Part shown: positions 22,943-26,300 of the stretch, in pieces | Layout of the letters: every line of letters begins with the position of its first letter | Numbering within the stretch: the stretch's first letter is position 1 | NCBI GenBank assembly: GCA_900549495.1 | Contig: UROL01000004.1 | Span: 1-26,300, forward strand | Length of the DNA: 26,300 nucleotides | Source: an uncultured Eubacteriales bacterium | Lineage (GTDB): Bacteria; Bacillota; Clostridia; Oscillospirales; Oscillospiraceae | Direction: 5' to 3' | Program-made: the position numbers and the translations under genes | Notes under the pieces: model-generated | What the model saw: only the letters and a program-made list of their open reading frames with translations | Told to the model about the DNA's origin: nothing | Databases searched by the model: none

Positions 22943-22972
22943 CTCCCCCGGCGGAATGAACCGCCGGGGGAG
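22943..22972. terminator. Bidirectional terminator after the HAD gene
   Basis: A perfect 12-bp stem (CTCCCCCGGCGG at 22943-22954 with its complement at 22961-22972) closes a 6-base loop between convergent genes, only five bases from the GH43 stop. T tracts are short on both sides. Confidence 0.85.
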
Positions 22973-22976
22973 CACG

Positions 22977-24413
22977 TTATTTTAGGGTAAATTCCTTGAA
23001 GTCCATGGCACCGGTACCCTGGAAGCGGAAGTACAGGGCCTGTACCCCCTCCAGAGCGGGGAATTGGGCTTCGGCAGCGGCCCAGGAGCTGCTGGGGCGG
23101 ATGGGAACCTCCGCAAAGGGAGCCGCATCCTTGCCCAGGGATACCAGCAGTCTCCCTTGGGCATCTCCCCGGGTGACCACCTGCACCCCGGTCTGGCCCC
23201 GGAAATCAAAGTACTTAAAGCCGCACCAGGCCCCCTGGGCCATGTTGGCTATGTACTGGTCGGGATTGTCCTCCCGGTCGGTGCCGGACTGGGTGAAATA
23301 GGGGTGGCGGGTGTCCGGCTCCCGGACGGCGATATAGCCGAAGCTGGGCTCGCTGTAGCCCAGGTGGCAGGCAATCCGGGCCTCATAGGTGCCGCTGCCC
23401 CGAAGGGGGCCGCCATTCAGGCCGCAGCTGGTCAGCTCTGCCTGGGGGATGGAGCCGTCGGGGCGGATGGTGATGGGCTCGGCGCAGCCCTGGCGGGCGC
23501 AGCACTGCTTGTTGGTCTGGCGGTGGTAGAAAATATACCACTGCTGCCCAAGCTGCACCATGCCGCCGTGGGTGTTGCCGGTATAGTTCATGGCCTGGGA
23601 ATTCCCTGCCAGGCCCAAATCGCCGATACTGACCAGGATGCCGCCGAACTGGAAGTCCCGGTCCGGGAAACGGCTGGTGGCGTAGCACAGCTCATGGCTG
23701 AGGATGGAGGAATAGACGAAATAATAGAGCTCTCCGATTTTTCGGATGCTGCTGGCCTCGAAGAAGGCGTGGCCCTGATAGCCGGTGCCCTGGGCATTCC
23801 ATACCCCCGGGGCAATGAGCCTGGGCGCCTGCTTTACGGTGCACATATCCGGCTCCAGGGCGGTGCAGTAGCCGCCCTCCATCCGGCGGCCCTTCTGCTT
23901 CAGCAGGTCATACAGCCAGCCGGGGCCGGGGGCAAAGCCGGTATACAGGTATACGTTCTCCCCCTCCACCAGTACGCCGGGGTCGAAGCAGCTGATTTCC
24001 CCGGGCTTGCCCCCGAGAATAGAGCCGTCCGGCCAGCGGACGTAGTCGTAAAACTGAAAATCTCCCGCCGGGGTGTCGCACACCGCCACCCCCACATTGT
24101 CCGAGCCGTTGAGGGAGTAGTACAGGTAGTATCTCCCGTCCGGCCCCTGGACGGCATCCGGGGCGAAGAGCTGCATCTGCCCCTGGGGGTTCTGGGGATC
24201 CCGGCTGGCGGGGTAGATTACTCCCTCATACCGCCAGTTTCCCAAGTCCTCCACCGGAGCGGACCAGCCCACATAGTCGTTGACGCAAAAGCCCTCCCCC
24301 TGGAAGGCATCGTGGCTGCCATAGACATACACCCGATCTCCAAACACCCGGGGCTCTCCGTCGGGGACATATTCATAGCTGGGCAGATAGGGATTAAAGG
24401 CTTGCTTTTTCAT
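22977..24413 (-). CDS. GH43 glycoside hydrolase with C-terminal carbohydrate-binding-like domain
   Basis: This 478-residue enzyme has no signal peptide and is probably cytoplasmic. The five-blade beta-propeller catalytic domain (about 5-320) shows the GH43 triad: D18 in YVPDGEPRVF (general base), D86 in LFAPDAV (pKa modulator) and E219 in HAFFEASSI (general acid). The tail (about 335-478) resembles a CBM6-type module, with FDFRGQTGVQVV and ALYFRFQGTGAMDFKEF. Known activities are beta-xylosidase and alpha-arabinofuranosidase on short oligosaccharides. The ATG at 24413 has AAGGAG upstream; an earlier start at 24434 has none. A divergent-type AraC regulator lies directly upstream in the same direction and probably controls it. 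Confidence 0.93.
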   Translation of the reverse strand: MKKQAFNPYLPSYEYVPDGEPRVFGDRVYVYGSHDAFQGEGFCVNDYVGWSAPVEDLGNWRYEGVIYPASRDPQNPQGQMQLFAPDAVQGPDGRYYLYYSLNGSDNVGVAVCDTPAGDFQFYDYVRWPDGSILGGKPGEISCFDPGVLVEGENVYLYTGFAPGPGWLYDLLKQKGRRMEGGYCTALEPDMCTVKQAPRLIAPGVWNAQGTGYQGHAFFEASSIRKIGELYYFVYSSILSHELCYATSRFPDRDFQFGGILVSIGDLGLAGNSQAMNYTGNTHGGMVQLGQQWYIFYHRQTNKQCCARQGCAEPITIRPDGSIPQAELTSCGLNGGPLRGSGTYEARIACHLGYSEPSFGYIAVREPDTRHPYFTQSGTDREDNPDQYIANMAQGAWCGFKYFDFRGQTGVQVVTRGDAQGRLLVSLGKDAAPFAEVPIRPSSSWAAAEAQFPALEGVQALYFRFQGTGAMDFKEFTLK

Positions 24414-24457
24414 AATGTTCTCCTTGCATAGCAATGTAAAGCGTGTTATTTTTCACT

Positions 24458-24484
24458 GCCGGATACGGCGGAGCCGTTCCCGGC
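24458..24484 (-). other. Hairpin between the AraC and GH43 genes
   Basis: GCCGG...CCGGC encloses ACGGC...GCCGT, a two-part stem starting eight bases after the AraC-type gene stop. No T run follows on the - strand, so it would thin rather than end transcription, or shape the GH43 leader. No clear promoter is visible in the 78-base gap. Confidence 0.5.
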
Positions 24485-24491
24485 TGCTAAG

Positions 24492-25484
24492 TTATTCTTC
24501 GCTCTCCTGGGGCTCGTCATAGTGCTCTGCATGAACCTGGAACATCCCACGGTATTGGGTGGGGGTACAGCCCTTCATCTTCTTGAACATCCGGTTGAAG
24601 GTGGACACGCTGGAAAAGCCGGATTGCAGGGCAATCTGGGAGATGGACATTCCCGGCTGCATCAGCAGCATTTCCGAGGCATTGATTCGCCGGTGGCACA
24701 GGTATTCATAGAAATTGCAGCCGGAGAGCTGCTTAAAGGTGCGGGAGAAGTGAAATTTAGAGAAGCCCGCCACTGCGGCCACATCCTCCAATGTCAGCTC
24801 CTCGGAAAAATGCCGATCCAGGTAGCTGAACACCGCACTGAACCGCTCGGCATAGTTCCGCCCGCTGGAGTGGGGCATCTGGGTGACGGAGGGGCTGCCC
24901 TCGGTGCTCAGCCGGTCCCGGCAGTAGTTCAGGAAGAAGCTCAGCAGCCGGGAATAGATGGTGATGTCCCGCAGACTGTCGTCGTGGAGGTATTCCGTGC
25001 ATATCTGGCTGAACAGCTCCGTCTCCTCCGCATAGATGGCGGGGCAGGTGCTCCGGTTAATCAGCAGGGGCTTGGACATGCAGGAGGCCAGATAGGAGGC
25101 ACCCTTGATGGCAAAAATCTGGTCGAATTCAAACAGGAAGATGAATCTTCCACCCTGGGCGGGGGGCGTGAGGGAGTGGGGCTCGCCGCTGGGAATCAGA
25201 AAAATATCCCCCGGTGCCAGCTCGAAGGTCTGGCCGGAAACGGTGACAAGGTAGTTGCCCTCCACCGGGGCAATCATCTCGCAGGCGTTGTGCCAGTGGG
25301 GAGGATAGACAAGCATATTGTCGTTATACCACAGGCGCAGGCTGGAATTGGGCTGGAATGCCACGGCTTCCCGATTGTCGGACAGGGAACGGACGAAATT
25401 GATTTTGCTCTGCCGGGCCAGGAACTGCTCGATAATCTGCTGGCTGACGGCGTAGGGGACGGCGCTTTTGATGGTTGAAGTCAT
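24492..25484 (-). CDS. AraC-family regulator with cupin sensor domain
   Basis: This 330-residue one-component regulator has a cupin-type N-terminal sensor (about 45-115) with PPHWHNACEMIAPVEGNY and PGDIFLIPSGEPHSL, typical of sugar-sensing AraC proteins. A helical linker follows, then two helix-turn-helix motifs (about 225-320) including LEDVAAVAGFSKFHFSRTFK and SISQIALQSGFSSVSTFNRMFK. The ATG at 25484 was chosen because GGAGG lies eight bases before it; the GTG at 25499 has no site of its own. It precedes the GH43 gene, so regulation of arabinoxylan-type oligosaccharide use is the obvious inference, with the ligand unknown. Confidence 0.93.
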   Translation of the reverse strand: MTSTIKSAVPYAVSQQIIEQFLARQSKINFVRSLSDNREAVAFQPNSSLRLWYNDNMLVYPPHWHNACEMIAPVEGNYLVTVSGQTFELAPGDIFLIPSGEPHSLTPPAQGGRFIFLFEFDQIFAIKGASYLASCMSKPLLINRSTCPAIYAEETELFSQICTEYLHDDSLRDITIYSRLLSFFLNYCRDRLSTEGSPSVTQMPHSSGRNYAERFSAVFSYLDRHFSEELTLEDVAAVAGFSKFHFSRTFKQLSGCNFYEYLCHRRINASEMLLMQPGMSISQIALQSGFSSVSTFNRMFKKMKGCTPTQYRGMFQVHAEHYDEPQESEE

Positions 25485-25625
25485 CGAAATAACCTCCACA
25501 TGGGCATTTTGACCGGGTTACGCAATTATTGCCAGATTGAAAAAGAGGGATTTTTGATATTTCGTATAATACAGGTGCTTTTTTCAATTGCTTTCTTAAA
25601 AAACTACTGACAATACTGTACCACA

Positions 25626-25649
25626 TTCGTGTTGAAGTTTCAACACGAA
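25626..25649. promoter_or_regulatory. Large perfect palindrome upstream of the AraC-type gene
   Basis: Two 11-bp arms, TTCGTGTTGAA and its complement TTCAACACGAA, are separated by GT, about 140 bases upstream of the AraC start. There is no T run, so an operator is likelier than a terminator. It lies in a gene-free stretch from 25485 to 25828 that is AT-rich on its left half. Confidence 0.75.
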
Positions 25650-25828
25650 ATTTTGTTTTTGTCAAATGCTGAGTTTATCGTGACATCAAGCAATATTTGG
25701 AAACAGAATTAGCAATTACTGACTGGACAGGGCGGAAGAATATCGGCATAATACGCCAGGAAACCGGGGAAATAGGAATAAAATGGAGAAAATGCCAAAT
25801 AACCTGCTGCTGGGCCTTTGCGATGCGC
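25650..25828. other. Gene-free stretch, nothing recognised
   Basis: No convincing coding sequence, terminator or promoter was found between the palindrome and the stop of the next gene. The + strand reading frame from 25697 only shadows the truncated - strand gene. Confidence 0.5.
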
Positions 25829-26251
25829 TCAGAACAGATCCAGCATACTGTCCAGGTAAATGGCCTCCCGGACAGGAAGCTGGTATTGGGGCTTTGTCAT
25901 ATAGTAGAGCAGGAACTCAAGAATCAGGGCACTGCCCAGGCCCCGGCCCTCCAGCTTAAAATGGGAGAAGCCCATGGGCAGATAGACGGATGTAATCTGG
26001 TCAATGCCAATGAAGCCAGGGCTTTGCATCGCCTGGGAAAACCGATAGCCCTGCTTGCCGCCTGGGGCGCAGCAGGGAAAATCGGGGCAGTCCTCCCCCA
26101 GATTTTTTCGGCTGACGGCTTCATAGCAGCGCTTTCGCTGGGTGCAGCCAAACCAGCAGCCCTCGTTGCATAAAAATTCCACCTTGCTTTTCTGGCTGGG
26201 GGACAGGGCGGCCAGCTGGGAAAGGTGCTTGTTCAGGCGAAAATCCGGCAC
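25829..26251 (-). CDS. Cys-rich protein, possibly peptidase-U32-related, N-terminus cut by contig edge
   Basis: This is the C-terminal 140 residues of a longer protein; everything before 26251 on this strand is adapter. It has a cysteine cluster beginning LCNEGCWFGC, followed by KRCYE and CPDFPCC, which suggests an iron-sulfur or zinc site. The later segment FSHFKLEGRGLGSAL resembles the KxEGR block of U32-family proteins, whose UbiU/UbiV/RlhA members carry a [4Fe-4S] cluster and act as hydroxylases in ubiquinone or rRNA modification. The resemblance is partial and no function can be assigned. The apparent Met-Tyr-Lys-Arg-Gln start is artefactual. Confidence 0.5.
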   Translation of the reverse strand: MPDFRLNKHLSQLAALSPSQKSKVEFLCNEGCWFGCTQRKRCYEAVSRKNLGEDCPDFPCCAPGGKQGYRFSQAMQSPGFIGIDQITSVYLPMGFSHFKLEGRGLGSALILEFLLYYMTKPQYQLPVREAIYLDSMLDLF

Positions 26252-26300
26252 CTGTCTCTTATACACATCTCCGAGCCCACGAGACCGAGGCTGATCTCGT
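26252..26300. other. Sequencing adapter with i7 index, not genomic
   Basis: The mosaic end (CTGTCTCTTATACACATCT) begins at 26252, followed by the Nextera read-2 adapter to 26285, an 8-base i7 index CGAGGCTG (26286-26293) and the start of the flow-cell sequence ATCTCGT. The index matches Nextera N710 as I remember it. Confidence 0.97.

Overview
The window looks like one complete assembled contig: both ends carry Nextera-type sequencing adapter, so only positions 28-26251 are genomic. The DNA is GC-rich. It has Gram-positive ribosome-binding sites (GGAGG), sigma-A-like promoters, a single-chain glycyl-tRNA synthetase, VanRS-like and YesMN-like two-component systems and a DUF6440 protein. Together these suggest a gut Clostridia member, probably Oscillospiraceae (Faecalibacterium/Gemmiger-like); this placement is inference. 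No rRNA, tRNA, CRISPR array, phage or insertion sequence was seen.

Layout: (1) 28-1450 (+): a NarL/LuxR-type two-component system whose kinase is cut by the contig edge. (2) 1516-4346 (-): a VanR/VanS-like OmpR system. (3) 4491-8373 (-): malQ (4-alpha-glucanotransferase) then glgP (glycogen/maltodextrin phosphorylase), an alpha-glucan breakdown operon. (4) 8374-8706: a regulatory gap with four tandem hairpins. (5) 8707-10144 (+): an acyltransferase-like gene overlapped by a PAP2 phosphatase gene, a lipid pair. (6) 10272-10407: two copies of a 55-bp structured repeat. (7) 10410-11827 (-): glyS, with an apparent frameshift near its 3' end. (8) 11926-12771 (-): a canonical PlsC acyltransferase. 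(9) 12937-14564 (+): NfeD, SPFH/stomatin and DUF6440, a membrane-microdomain operon. (10) 14618-17176 (-): a Zn/Cd-type P1B ATPase with a His-rich N-terminus. (11) 17195-17364: a control region packed with inverted repeats. (12) 17365-22935 (+): a tight run of TetR regulator, pyridoxal-kinase-like protein, solute-binding lipoprotein, YesM-like kinase, AraC-type response regulator and HAD phosphatase. (13) 22977-25484 (-): a cupin/AraC regulator followed by a GH43 glycosidase. (14) 25829-26251 (-): a Cys-rich U32-like protein cut by the contig edge.

The most interesting unit is the 17.4-22.9 kb operon. Its solute-binding lipoprotein, sensor kinase and short AraC-type regulator are translationally coupled and have no ABC permease. 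This resembles three-component sensors such as staphylococcal HptA-HptS-HptR (hexose phosphate) or enterobacterial PgtCBA (phosphoglycerate). Here the sensor sits between a vitamin-B6-type kinase and a HAD phosphatase, behind a TetR gene whose promoter faces the metal-ATPase promoter across one small palindrome. Other points worth checking are the glyS frameshift, the 55-bp repeat whose two copies differ only outside the predicted stems, and the hairpin cluster near 8.55 kb.
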